A DNA stretch of 64,000 nucleotides from Cyanobium sp. N.Huapi 1H5 (GTDB lineage Bacteria; Cyanobacteriota; Cyanobacteriia; PCC-6307; Cyanobiaceae). Shown piece by piece: positions 49,177 through 59,053 of the stretch. The stretch's first letter is position 1; every line of letters begins with the position of its first letter. The translations under genes were made by a program, and so were the position numbers. The stretch covers positions 1 through 64,000 of the forward strand of contig NZ_JAGQBH010000008.1 of NCBI RefSeq assembly GCF_024345535.1. Reading direction: 5' to 3'. The notes below the pieces were generated by a model. It saw nothing but the letters and a program-made list of their open reading frames with translations. It was not told the DNA's origin and searched no databases.

Positions 49177-51117
49177 GTGGCCCCCGCGTCGCTGTCCGCT
49201 CCCAGGGTGTCCAGCCAGCGGGAGGGGTCGGTGCTGATCTGCGGCCTCGGATCCCTCGGCCAGGCCTGCCTGCTGCGCCTGCTGCCCTTCGACGTGCCGT
49301 TGCGGTGTCTGGATCGGGAGCGGCCGGACTGGCGCGATCCCCGCCTGGAGGAGCGCTTCGGGTCCTCCCTGGTGCTGGGTGACATGCGCCTGCCCCATGT
49401 GCTCGCGCAGGCCGGGGTCGCGTCGGCCCGCGCCGTGCTGCTGCTGAGCACCGAGAGCACGGTGAACGTGGAGGCGGCCCTGCAGGTGAGGCTGCTGAAT
49501 CCCACGGCCGACCTCGTGGTGCGCTCCTCCGGCCAGCTGGCCAGCCTCGGGGCCCTGCTGGAGGAGCGGCTGCCCGGGGTGGCCGTGGTCGATCCCCTGC
49601 TGCTCACCGCCGGGGCCATCACCGAGACCCTGCGGCCCGGCGACCAGGAGGCCTGTTTCCGGGTCGATGGCGAGTCCTATCTGGTGGTGGAGGGAAACGA
49701 CCCGGCCCGCCGGCAGCAGCGCAGCCTGCGCCAGGACGGCGGGGACCCGACCCGGCCCCTGCAGGTGGTGCCGATGGCCTCGCACCACCACCGTGCCGCC
49801 GACGCCGTTCCCGCCGCCCGGGTCCAGGGCCGCTGGCTGGCCGTGCGGCGGAGCCTGGGGGCCCCGCTGCGGCGGTGGCGGCAGTGCAGCCCGCTGCAGC
49901 AGGCTGGGCTGCTGGTGATCCTGGCCCTGATGGCCCTGGGACTGGTCCTCTTCTCTGCCGGTGGCGGCTGGAGGCAGGGGGTATTCGTCACTCTGGCGCT
50001 GCTGCTGGGGGAGTTCGTCGATCCGGTCAACGTGATGCTGCCCCCGGGGGACGGCATCGCCGCCGCGGCCCCCTGGCTGATCGGCGTCACCCTGCTCTAT
50101 TCCTTGATCGGGACCCTGCTCACCTCCGCCCTGGTGGCGGTGATCCTGGAGAGGCTGCTGCGGGAGCGCTTCGGCCTGGGCCGGCCCGGGCGTTTCCGGC
50201 GGGGGAGCCGCTGGATCCTGCTGGCGGAGGGGGAGGAGCTCGCCGAGCGGGTGGCCGACAACCTGGTCAGGGACGGTCTGCAGGTGCTGCGGATCGATCC
50301 GCGACCCGGGCCGGCGCCGCAGCGGCCGGGGATGGTGGTCGTCCCGCGCTGGGAGGCGGCCCTCGCCGCACTGCAGCCCTGCCGGCTGGAAGGGATCGGC
50401 CTGCTCTCCGTCGATCTGCTCGCCAACCTGCAGGAGACCTTCCAGCTGCAGAAGTCCTGGCCTGAGGCCCGTTACGCCATCCTTTCCCATGCGGTCGAGG
50501 CGGCCGAGCGACTCGGGGACCTGCTGGGCGGCGTGGCGGTGATCTCCAGCATGGACCTGGTGGCCGATGCGGTCGTGGCCACGGCGTTCGGCGAACGGGT
50601 GGAGGAGATCTGCCGCATCGATGGGGCCAACCATCTTCTGGTGCGTTACCGCATTCAGCAGGGCGATGCCCTGTGGGGGCTGAATCTCTGCCGGGTCGAA
50701 CGGGGCTACGGCGTCACCACCATCCATCTGCTGCGCCCCGGGCGCCGTTCTCCCCTGGTGCTGCCGTCCCTTGATCTGGTCCTGGCGGCGGGGGATGAAC
50801 TGGTGGTGCTGGCCACCCTGCGCCAGCTGCGGCGGATCGAGCTGGGCCGCCCGGATCCGCCCCGCTGGTGTCTGCGCCTGCAGGGCTCCCCCCGGCAGGA
50901 GGGCCGCTTTGCCGCCCTGCAGTCCCTCGCCCGGCACCTGGGGGGCGCCCCCGGGGCCCTGGCCCCCCTGCTGGACGGAGGGGAGCACCTCACCCCGGCC
51001 CTCGACCGGGAGCTGGCCGAGCCGCTGGCGGAGGAGCTGCGACGCCAGGGCCTGCACTGCGTGGTGGAAGCGGTGGCCGTGGCTGAGCCTGCAGCGCCCG
51101 AGGGCCCGCGGCCATGA
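49177..51117 (+). CDS. Membrane protein with two RCK/TrkA-N domains
   Basis: 646 aa from GTG 49177. RCK1 occupies residues about 18-150 with VLICGLGSLGQ as the NAD-binding loop. Membrane segments lie at about 243-262, 267-286 and 299-327. RCK2 (345-475) and a TrkA-C-like part (485-570) follow. The pore-region segment LLLGEFVDPVNVMLPPG lacks any TxGYG filter, so a canonical K+ channel is not supported; it is either a degenerate channel or a CASTOR/POLLUX-like conductance. The stop overlaps the following PK-like gene's ATG. Confidence 0.72.
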   Translation: MAPASLSAPRVSSQREGSVLICGLGSLGQACLLRLLPFDVPLRCLDRERPDWRDPRLEERFGSSLVLGDMRLPHVLAQAGVASARAVLLLSTESTVNVEAALQVRLLNPTADLVVRSSGQLASLGALLEERLPGVAVVDPLLLTAGAITETLRPGDQEACFRVDGESYLVVEGNDPARRQQRSLRQDGGDPTRPLQVVPMASHHHRAADAVPAARVQGRWLAVRRSLGAPLRRWRQCSPLQQAGLLVILALMALGLVLFSAGGGWRQGVFVTLALLLGEFVDPVNVMLPPGDGIAAAAPWLIGVTLLYSLIGTLLTSALVAVILERLLRERFGLGRPGRFRRGSRWILLAEGEELAERVADNLVRDGLQVLRIDPRPGPAPQRPGMVVVPRWEAALAALQPCRLEGIGLLSVDLLANLQETFQLQKSWPEARYAILSHAVEAAERLGDLLGGVAVISSMDLVADAVVATAFGERVEEICRIDGANHLLVRYRIQQGDALWGLNLCRVERGYGVTTIHLLRPGRRSPLVLPSLDLVLAAGDELVVLATLRQLRRIELGRPDPPRWCLRLQGSPRQEGRFAALQSLARHLGGAPGALAPLLDGGEHLTPALDRELAEPLAEELRRQGLHCVVEAVAVAEPAAPEGPRP

Positions 51118-52727
51118 ACGCCCCGCCCTCCCCCGTCCCGGCCGGTTGGCTGCTGGACACGTTGCAGGCCCTCAGGGCCGTGCTGGAGCGCATCGAGCTG
51201 GAGGAGGCCGCCTGCCTGGGGGCCATCCATCCCATCCACCGGGCCGGTGCCCGCAATCTGCTGCATGTCATCGCCTTCCACCGCCACGTCCATCCCGGCC
51301 TGGCCACGGCCCTGCGGCAACGGGGGCTCTGTCCGCTCACCGACGGCGACCCCCACCTGCTCGCCACCCTTCAGGCGGTGATCACGGCCCTCGAAGCGCT
51401 TGAAGGGCACGGCTCTACGCCGGCGATGACGCCGGGACCCACGGCGACGGCGCCGCAGGAACAGCCGGCCGGCTCCTCTCTGCTCGGAGCCCTGGCCGCT
51501 GCGGGGGGCGCCGGGCGCATGGTCACCCTGCCGGCGGAGGCGGCCGAGCGGCCCGCCCTGATCGCCGATCTCCTGGCGGCGGGGATGACCATCGCCCGCA
51601 TCGACTGTTCCCAGGACGACCCCGCGGTCTGGGGCCGGATGCTGGAGGCGCTCGCCCAGGCCCGGGTGGCCAGCGCTCGCCCCTGTGCGATCGCCATCGC
51701 CCTGGCCGGCCCGAAGTTGTGCATCGGCCCGCTGGCCCCCCAGCCGGCGGTGATCCGTGCCCGTCCCCCCCGTGACCGGATGGGGCGTCCCACCCAGCCG
51801 GTGCGAATCCTGGCGGTGCCGCCGGGAGCCAGGGCGGCATCGCAGGACCCTGCGGTCGTGCCGGTGCCGGTGCGGTTGTCGAAGGCGAAGCGATGGAAGG
51901 CCGGGGTTCGCCTGCGGGGGCGGGATGCCTCCGGCCGCCGGCGGACCCTCACCGTGGTGCGGCGTGGACCCGATGGGGTGCTGCTGCGCTCCCCCAGGAC
52001 CTGCCGCTTCGTGGCCGGCCTGGTGTTCCGCCAGCGCGGCGGCAAGGCCCGCCTGGTGGTGGGTCCGCTGGCCCCGGTCAGCGGTGAACGGTGGCTGCGG
52101 CCCGGCGACACCATCCGGCTGACGCCGGAGCCGGACCGGGGCGCCGGCACGCTCCCCTGCAGCCTGCCGGAGGTCTTCCCTGATCTGCGTCCCGGCGAAC
52201 GGGTGCTCTTCGGCGATGGGCGCACCGGCGGTGTGATCCGCAAGGTGTCTCCCCGGGAGGTGCGGCTCGAGGTCACCACGGCCCGGGCCAGGGGCAGCCG
52301 GCTTCGCTCCGGCAAGGGGATCCATTTCCCCGACAGCGACCTGGGCATGCCGGCGCTGAGCCCCAGGGACAGCGACGACCTGGCGTTCGTGACCCACCAC
52401 GCCGACATGATCTGCTGTCCCTCCGTACACAGGGAGTCCGACATCGGGATCCTGCGCCAGAGCCTGGAGGACCGGGGCCGGGGGGATCTGGCGCTGGTGC
52501 TGACGATCGACACCCGCCGGGCCTTCCTGAACCTGCCGCAACTGCTGCTTGCGGCCATGGCCCACGGCGCGCCGGTGGGGGTGATGGTTTCCTGGAGCGA
52601 TCTGGCGATTGAGTGTGGCTGGCAGGCCCTGGCCACGATTCAGGAGGAGATCCTGAGGATCTGCGGGGCAGCGCATGTGCCGTGCATCACGGCCAGTGTG
52701 CAGGTGCCCGATGGGCCGCTGCCATGA
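51114..52727 (+). CDS. Pyruvate-kinase-like protein, truncated and degenerate
   Basis: 537 aa. Residues 10-95 form a helical N-terminal region (HPIHRAGARNLLHVIAFHR) seen in large pyruvate-kinase-like proteins. From about 130 the PK barrel is recognisable: GMTIARIDCSQDD (for GMNVARLNFSHG), IALAGPKLCIG, LPALS-like MPALSPRDSDDL, SWSDLAIE (for ARGDLGVE), and CITASVQV (for ITATQML). The catalytic KIE is replaced by LTIDT. It stops just past the ITA motif, without the usual C-terminal part. Probably not a functional pyruvate kinase. Overlaps the RCK protein gene by 4 bp (ATGA). Confidence 0.7.
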   Translation: MNAPPSPVPAGWLLDTLQALRAVLERIELEEAACLGAIHPIHRAGARNLLHVIAFHRHVHPGLATALRQRGLCPLTDGDPHLLATLQAVITALEALEGHGSTPAMTPGPTATAPQEQPAGSSLLGALAAAGGAGRMVTLPAEAAERPALIADLLAAGMTIARIDCSQDDPAVWGRMLEALAQARVASARPCAIAIALAGPKLCIGPLAPQPAVIRARPPRDRMGRPTQPVRILAVPPGARAASQDPAVVPVPVRLSKAKRWKAGVRLRGRDASGRRRTLTVVRRGPDGVLLRSPRTCRFVAGLVFRQRGGKARLVVGPLAPVSGERWLRPGDTIRLTPEPDRGAGTLPCSLPEVFPDLRPGERVLFGDGRTGGVIRKVSPREVRLEVTTARARGSRLRSGKGIHFPDSDLGMPALSPRDSDDLAFVTHHADMICCPSVHRESDIGILRQSLEDRGRGDLALVLTIDTRRAFLNLPQLLLAAMAHGAPVGVMVSWSDLAIECGWQALATIQEEILRICGAAHVPCITASVQVPDGPLP

Positions 52728-52739
52728 ATGCCGGAACGA

Positions 52740-53027
52740 TCAGCTTTTGGTGTTGTCGAACAGGGAATCGCGGGTGAACTTGAGGTTTTTCCAGATCTTC
52801 TTGATGCTGGCGTACGCTTCGTCCTGGCTCATCTTTCCATTGGCCTGGAGGGCCACGATCAGGCCGACCTGATCGGCGAAAGTCTCCAGGTTCTGATGAA
52901 ACACAAGCCGCTCCGGACTCCAGTCGCTGCCGCGATAGCTGCCATGGGCCTCCATGGGGGATCTGACCTCCCTTTCCTGCTGGCCGAGGTCGGGATTTAA
53001 GGGTCCCGTGGAGGGCTGGTTCGTCAA
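52740..53027 (-). CDS. DUF7219-type small cyanobacterial protein
   Basis: 95 aa, soluble and charged. The middle FHQNLETFADQVGLIVALQANGKMS (split as a long helix) and EAYASIKKIWKNLKF match a short conserved cyanobacterial protein of unknown function. No membrane segment. Convergent with the PK-like gene, 12 bp away. Confidence 0.75.
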   Translation of the reverse strand: MTNQPSTGPLNPDLGQQEREVRSPMEAHGSYRGSDWSPERLVFHQNLETFADQVGLIVALQANGKMSQDEAYASIKKIWKNLKFTRDSLFDNTKS

Positions 53028-53173
53028 CGCACGGCCTAGATGAGCCCGTTATCCTAGCGAGCCTCCATTAAGACCCCGTAAAGACCTGCGGCCGCCGCCG
53101 CAACAGGCCCAGGAACGGTGCCCGGTCACTGTGCCGATCGCGATATCCCCAGGTGGACGGTTGCGGTTGAATC

Positions 53174-54295
53174 ATGCCAACAACCGGTACGCCCGTGCTG
53201 CGACTCACTCCGGGGGCGCTCGATTCCCAGCGACTCGACCAGCGTCCGGCGGGCCTGCCCACCCACCTCTACGTCCATGGCGGGCTCGGGCCCACCCGCG
53301 CCGACGCGGTGGTCTGTCTCCCCTCCGGCCCGGTGCGAACGACCGCCGGCGACATCGACCGCCTGGTGGCGCTGCGGAAGGCGGGGACGCCGCTGTGGCT
53401 GCGCTTGCAGGGGCTCGGCGATCGTCGCTTCATCCTGGAACTCCTCGATCGCCTTGAGGTGCCGGCAGTGCTGCGCGGCCCCCTGCTGGAGGTGCCCCAG
53501 CGGCCCCAGGTGAACGGGCTGGAGGACCTGGTGCTGGTGGTGCTGCACCGGCTCAGCTTCGCCAAGGACCCGGCCCATCTCGTCAGCGAGCAGGTGGCCC
53601 TGGTGCTGCTGCCCGGGTTGCTGATCACCCTGGAGGAAGGCGGCGGCGGCGATCCCTTCCCGGAACTCACCGACTGGCTTCTCTCCCAGTCGGGATCCCT
53701 GGCGGACCGGGATCTGGACGACATCCTGCACTTCCTGATCGACGACCTGCTCGATGATCTGTTCCCGATGCTGGAGGCGATGTCCCAGCGGCTCGATGCC
53801 TTGGAGGAATCCTCCCTGCGCAATCCCCGCCCGTTGATCCTGCGCCGCTCCTACGAATTCCGCAGCAATCTGCGCATCATCCGCACCATGATCTGGCCCC
53901 TGCGCCATCAGATCCGGCTGCTGCTGCGCCAGCGCCAGCGGCTGCTGGGCACCGAGGCCTTGGAGGGCTTCCGGGACATGGCCGAACTGGTGGATCAGCT
54001 GTTCGAAGCCTGCGGGTCGCTGCGGGGTCAGTGCGATGCGATCACCCAGTCCTACGCCGCCAGTGTCGGCAACCGGATGAACCAGGTGATGAAGACCCTC
54101 ACCATCCTCACCAGCATCTTTGCGCCGCTCACGTTCATCGTCGGCATCTACGGCATGAACTTCGAGTTCATGCCCGAGCTGAAGTGGCGCCACGGTTACG
54201 CCTTTGTCATGTTGCTGATGCTGCTGATCGCCTCGCTCCAGGCCTGGTGGCTGTGGCGCCGGGGCTGGTTCCAGGACTGGACCGGCCAGGGCTGA
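53174..54295 (+). CDS. corA: CorA family Mg2+/metal transporter
   Basis: 373 aa. Long cytoplasmic N-terminal domain, a helical stalk (residues about 180-300, QSYAASVGNRMNQVMKTLTILTSIF) and two C-terminal membrane segments flanking the signature GMN in IYGMNFEFMPEL, which forms the periplasmic selectivity loop. ATG 53174 chosen. The basic C-terminus (LWRRGWF) is typical. Mg2+ is the most likely ion. Confidence 0.93.
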   Translation: MPTTGTPVLRLTPGALDSQRLDQRPAGLPTHLYVHGGLGPTRADAVVCLPSGPVRTTAGDIDRLVALRKAGTPLWLRLQGLGDRRFILELLDRLEVPAVLRGPLLEVPQRPQVNGLEDLVLVVLHRLSFAKDPAHLVSEQVALVLLPGLLITLEEGGGGDPFPELTDWLLSQSGSLADRDLDDILHFLIDDLLDDLFPMLEAMSQRLDALEESSLRNPRPLILRRSYEFRSNLRIIRTMIWPLRHQIRLLLRQRQRLLGTEALEGFRDMAELVDQLFEACGSLRGQCDAITQSYAASVGNRMNQVMKTLTILTSIFAPLTFIVGIYGMNFEFMPELKWRHGYAFVMLLMLLIASLQAWWLWRRGWFQDWTGQG

Positions 54296-54353
54296 GGGCC
54301 CTCGGACGGAATCGCTGCAGGGAGGGATTCAGCGGCCGCAGCCACAATCTCCC

Positions 54354-54361
54354 CTTAACCC
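54354..54361 (+). promoter_or_regulatory. Possible Pho-box half-site before pstS
   Basis: CTTAACCC fits the cyanobacterial Pho-box half-site PyTTAAPyPyT/A at 7 of 8 positions, 60 bp before the pstS ATG. I see no clear second copy 11 bp away on either side, so this is weaker than the array before the Crp-type gene. Confidence 0.35.
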
Positions 54362-54420
54362 AACCCCCGTCTTCGTGGTGCAGGATCAGCCCAGCGCCTT
54401 CCCTTCGCTGGTCAAGATCC

Positions 54421-55527
54421 ATGGTCCCGAGGCTGTCCGCGACAGTTCCGACGCCGTGCCTGGGGGCGAGGCGCCCGCGTGCCAGACGCTCCGCGGCCCG
54501 GGCCGGCCTGGGCCTCCTCCTCGGGGCCTGGCTGGGGCCCTCCCTGGTGGCGGAGCGGGCCCAGGCCCAGATCGCCCAGGCACCGGTGGTGCGCATCGAG
54601 GGGTCCAGCACCGTCTTCCCGATCATGGAGGCCGCCGCCAAGGCCTTCCAGGAGCGGTCGGGGGGGCCGCCGGTCTCCATTGCCCTGAAGGAGACGGGCA
54701 GTTCCGGTGGGCTGCGCAGCTTCTGTCGGGGTGAGATCCCGATCAGCAATTCCTCCCGCCCGATCAACTCCAGGGAACTCAAGGCCTGCGCCGCCAGGGG
54801 CGTCCGCTTCATCGAACTGCCGCTGGCCTTCGATGCCATCTCGGTGGTGGTCAACCCCCGCAACACCTGGGCGAGCCGCATCAGCACGGCCCAGCTCTCC
54901 ACCCTCTGGAACCGCAGCGCCCAGGGGCGCATCCAACGCTGGAAGCAGGTCAACCCCGCCTGGCCGGATCGGCCGATCAGCCTCTGCGGTCCCGGCAAGG
55001 ACTCGGGAACCTTCGATTACTTCAACAAAGCCATCAACGGCGATTCTGGCAACTCCCGCAGCGATTACACCGCCAGTGAGGACGATAACGTTCTGGTGCG
55101 CTGTGTTGAGAAAAACCCGCTCGCCCTCGGTTATTTCGGTTTTTCCTACTACCGAAGCCAGGGCGGCAAACTCAAGGCCCTCGAAATCGCCGGGCCCAAA
55201 GGGGCCTGGTTGCCCTCGGTGAACAACGTGCAGCGGGAGCGGTACCAGCCCCTGTCCCGTCCCCTGTTTGTTTATGTGAACGACAAGGACCTGCGGGACA
55301 GGCCCGAAGTGCGGCGTTTCATCACCTTCACGGTGCAGCGGGGACTGCGCTTCACCGAGCAGGCCGGCGCCATTCCCCTGCCTTCGGATACCTACCGTAT
55401 CGTTGAGTCCAAGCTTTATCGCCATCTCCTCGGCACCTCCTTCGGCGGTGATCTTCCCGTCGGACTCACCATCAGCCAGGCGATCCGCCGCAGTTTTGAG
55501 GAGATCCGTTCGAAATCACCCCGTTGA
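54421..55527 (+). CDS. pstS: Phosphate-binding protein (PstS/SphX type)
   Basis: 368 aa from ATG 54421. An Arg-rich N-terminus precedes a signal peptide ending near AERAQAQIAQAP. The mature protein has phosphate-binding motifs IEGSSTVFPIMEAA, SSRPINSRELKAC, CGPGKDSGTFDYF and the SDYTASEDDN segment. Periplasmic receptor of the phosphate ABC importer; the SphX subtype is suggested by TVF/ISNSSRPI features and by location beside phoB-phoR. The pstCAB genes are not in the window. Confidence 0.9.
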   Translation: MVPRLSATVPTPCLGARRPRARRSAARAGLGLLLGAWLGPSLVAERAQAQIAQAPVVRIEGSSTVFPIMEAAAKAFQERSGGPPVSIALKETGSSGGLRSFCRGEIPISNSSRPINSRELKACAARGVRFIELPLAFDAISVVVNPRNTWASRISTAQLSTLWNRSAQGRIQRWKQVNPAWPDRPISLCGPGKDSGTFDYFNKAINGDSGNSRSDYTASEDDNVLVRCVEKNPLALGYFGFSYYRSQGGKLKALEIAGPKGAWLPSVNNVQRERYQPLSRPLFVYVNDKDLRDRPEVRRFITFTVQRGLRFTEQAGAIPLPSDTYRIVESKLYRHLLGTSFGGDLPVGLTISQAIRRSFEEIRSKSPR

Positions 55528-55544
55528 GGCCCTCGGCCCCTCCC

Positions 55545-56504
55545 ATGGCCAGCCCGCACGACGACCATCCCTTCAGTAACGGCGCCTTTGCCGTTGATCT
55601 GATCGGCCGCTACACCCAGAAGCTGGTGTCGCTGCAGGGGCCCGTTCTGGCCGACCGGGACCCCGAACCCCTGCACCAGATGCGGGTGTCCCTGCGTCGT
55701 CTGCGCACCTGTCTGCAGCAGTTCGCCCCCGCCCTGCGGCTGCCCCGGGCCGTTGGCGATCCCCGGTTGGCCAAGACCGTGCGGCGGCTCGGCATGGCGC
55801 GGGATCTCGATGTGCTGCGCCAGCGGCTGGAGCAGGACCTCATGGGTGAGCTGCCCGAGGGGGAGCGCAAGGCTCTCCGGCCGGTGCTGAAGCAGTTGCG
55901 GCGCGAGCGGGCCATGGCCTACGAGCAGCTGGTCTCCACCCTGCGCAGCGGTGGTTATCTGAAGCTCCTCTCCCAGCTGCAGGGCTGGCTCCGGGAGCCC
56001 GATCTCACCCCGCTGGGGGCCCTTCCCCTGCGCTGCTGGACCGAGGAGTGGCAGGCCCCGATGGTGGCCGGCCTGTTCCAGCACCCCGGCTGGTTCATCG
56101 CCGACCGGCACGGCGACATGGAGCTCGTCCACGATCTCCGCAAGCGACTCAAGACGGCGCGCTATGGCCTGGAGAACCTCGGTGCCGTCACCGGCTCCCG
56201 CTGCCGCCAGTGGATGGCCGAACTGCGGGACCTGCAGGAACTCCTCGGTGAACTCAACGATCTCCACGTCCTGGAGAAGGCGATCGACGACCAGCTGCCG
56301 ACGGGGCTGGCCCGCAGCCTGCCCGCTCTGGAGTCCCTGCTGCGCCATAGGGCCCAGGCCTGCTGGGAGCAGTGGCGGCAGCGGGCTGATGCCCTGATCC
56401 TGCCGGAGCGGCGCCGCAGCCTGTCGATGGCCCTGCTGGAGCGCCGCTGCGAGGGGCTGCCCACACCTGGCCTGGTGGCCCCGCCCGCCTTACCGAGCTC
56501 TTAA
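55545..56504 (+). CDS. CHAD domain protein
   Basis: 319 aa, helical. The HQMRVSLRRLRT (residues about 45-56) and HDLRKRLKTARYGLENL motifs are the conserved Arg/Lys/His clusters of CHAD, which bind polyphosphate in characterised members. No nucleotide-cyclase-like or CYTH domain is fused. It begins 17 bp after the pstS stop, and its 3' end overlaps the first unit of the Pho box for the next gene. A role with polyphosphate granules under phosphate control is inferred. Confidence 0.85.
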   Translation: MASPHDDHPFSNGAFAVDLIGRYTQKLVSLQGPVLADRDPEPLHQMRVSLRRLRTCLQQFAPALRLPRAVGDPRLAKTVRRLGMARDLDVLRQRLEQDLMGELPEGERKALRPVLKQLRRERAMAYEQLVSTLRSGGYLKLLSQLQGWLREPDLTPLGALPLRCWTEEWQAPMVAGLFQHPGWFIADRHGDMELVHDLRKRLKTARYGLENLGAVTGSRCRQWMAELRDLQELLGELNDLHVLEKAIDDQLPTGLARSLPALESLLRHRAQACWEQWRQRADALILPERRRSLSMALLERRCEGLPTPGLVAPPALPSS

Positions 56505-56518
56505 CCAAAGCACTACCA
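56489..56518 (+). promoter_or_regulatory. Three-unit Pho box
   Basis: Three 8 bp direct repeats with an 11 bp period: CTTACCGA (56489-56496), CTTAACCA (56500-56507) and CACTACCA (56511-56518). The middle one fits the cyanobacterial Pho-box half-site exactly. It lies 63 bp before the Crp-type gene that precedes phoB-phoR. The 5' end falls inside the CHAD gene. Confidence 0.7.
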
Positions 56519-56581
56519 GCCCTTTGCCCGTCCGGCGGGTGTCGCTGCATACAGTTCGCTGCATCCGACGCGCTTTCCCCG

Positions 56582-57214
56582 ATGGTATTCACGCCCTCCC
56601 GTGAATCCGGCAGCAAGGATGGATTCCGCGAACTTCTCGAAGCGAACTACCAGAAACGCAGTTTGGTTCATGTCAGCGCCGGGAGCCATGTGCCCCTGCT
56701 GAAGAACAACGTCTGGCTCGTCGTTCGCGGCATGGTGAAGCTCAGTGCCATCACCATTCACGGCGACGAGATGCTGCTCGGACTGGCCGGCCCCAACGAG
56801 CCCTTCGGCGATCCCCTCAATGGTGTCGAGGCCTACGCCGCCACCACCCTGGCCGACACCGACCTGCTCTGCCTCAGCTGCAGCGAGATCCGCCAGGACG
56901 GCACCCTGGCCGTGGCCATGCTGGAGGCCCTCGGCCAGCGCATCCAGCAGAGCCAGGCCCTGCTGGCCCTGATGGGTCTCAAGCGCGTCGATGAACGGGT
57001 GCGCGGCTTCCTCGAGCTGCTGGCCAGCGAGTACGGCCAGCCCTGCGAATCGGGCCTGCGCCTCAACCTGCGTCTCACCCACCAGGAGGTGGCCAGCGCC
57101 CTGGCCACCACACGGGTCACCGTCACCCGGGTGATCGGCAGCCTCCGCGACGAGGGCTGGTTGCAGCTCGACAGCCAGCGGCGTCTGGTGGTCAGCTATC
57201 TGCCACGGCGTTGA
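56582..57214 (+). CDS. ptrA: Crp/Fnr family regulator, PtrA-like
   Basis: 210 aa from ATG 56582. N-terminal cNMP-like jellyroll (residues about 30-110), then a winged helix with LTHQEVASALATTRVTVTRVIG. Like NtcA and PtrA it lacks clear cAMP-binding residues. In marine Synechococcus PtrA is a phosphate-responsive Crp-type regulator encoded next to phoB-phoR; the same arrangement and the Pho box here support that identity. The phoB ATG follows its stop by 44 bp. Confidence 0.8.
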   Translation: MVFTPSRESGSKDGFRELLEANYQKRSLVHVSAGSHVPLLKNNVWLVVRGMVKLSAITIHGDEMLLGLAGPNEPFGDPLNGVEAYAATTLADTDLLCLSCSEIRQDGTLAVAMLEALGQRIQQSQALLALMGLKRVDERVRGFLELLASEYGQPCESGLRLNLRLTHQEVASALATTRVTVTRVIGSLRDEGWLQLDSQRRLVVSYLPRR

Positions 57215-57258
57215 GACAGTTCTGGGATCTGCCCGCTGCGGACGTCGATAATGCCGTC

Positions 57259-57951
57259 ATGCATCCACCCCTCCTGGTCGTCGAGGACGACGAGACGATC
57301 CGCGAAACCATCCGCGACGTTCTCGTCCTGGAGGGGTTCTCGGTCACGGCCTGCGGCAACGGCAAGGAGGCCCTGCGCACCCTTCAGGAATGCCCTCCGG
57401 GGGAGGAATTCTCCCTGGTGGTGCTCGATCTGATGCTGCCCGGGCTGGGGGGCCTGGATCTCTGCCGCCAGCTGCGCTCCGCCGGCAACCAGACCCCCAT
57501 CCTGGTGGTCAGCGCCCGCGACAGCGAGACCGACCGGGTGCTGGGGCTCGAAGTGGGCGCCGACGACTACCTCATCAAGCCCTTCGGCCTGCGGGAGCTG
57601 GTGGCCCGCTGCCGCGCCCTGATGCGCCGCAGCCGTTCGGTGGAGGTGGCCGCCAAGGTGCTCCAGCACGCCAACCTCAGCCTGTACCCCGAGGAATGCC
57701 GTGTCACCCGCGACGGACTTGAGGTCAACCTCTCGCCGAAAGAGTACCGGCTGCTGGAGCTGTTCATGCAGCACCCCCGCCGCGTCTGGAGCCGCGACAA
57801 GCTTCTCGAGCGGGTCTGGGGCTACGACTATTTCGGTGACAGCAAGACCGTCGACGTCCACATCCGCTGGCTGCGGGAGAAGCTGGAGGCCAATCCCTCG
57901 TCCCCCGAGCACCTGATCACCGTCCGGGGCTTCGGCTACCGCTTCGGCTGA
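57259..57951 (+). CDS. phoB: Phosphate response regulator PhoB
   Basis: 230 aa from ATG 57259 (a TTG at 57211 overlapping the Crp gene is in frame). The receiver domain has the acidic pocket VVEDDE (9-13), phospho-acceptor Asp57 in VVLDLMLPG, and IKPFGLREL with its lysine. The C-terminal OmpR/PhoB winged helix ends with IRWLREKLEANPSSPEHL and GFGYRFG. The phoR start follows directly. It presumably binds the Pho box upstream of the Crp gene. Confidence 0.93.
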   Translation: MHPPLLVVEDDETIRETIRDVLVLEGFSVTACGNGKEALRTLQECPPGEEFSLVVLDLMLPGLGGLDLCRQLRSAGNQTPILVVSARDSETDRVLGLEVGADDYLIKPFGLRELVARCRALMRRSRSVEVAAKVLQHANLSLYPEECRVTRDGLEVNLSPKEYRLLELFMQHPRRVWSRDKLLERVWGYDYFGDSKTVDVHIRWLREKLEANPSSPEHLITVRGFGYRFG

Positions 57952-59052
<1,101 letters not shown>

Positions 59053-59053
59053 G

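Noticed and set aside
51114-52727. Genuine pyruvate kinase.
   Set aside because: The catalytic KIE is LTIDT, the NFSHG motif is altered and the C-terminal part is missing.
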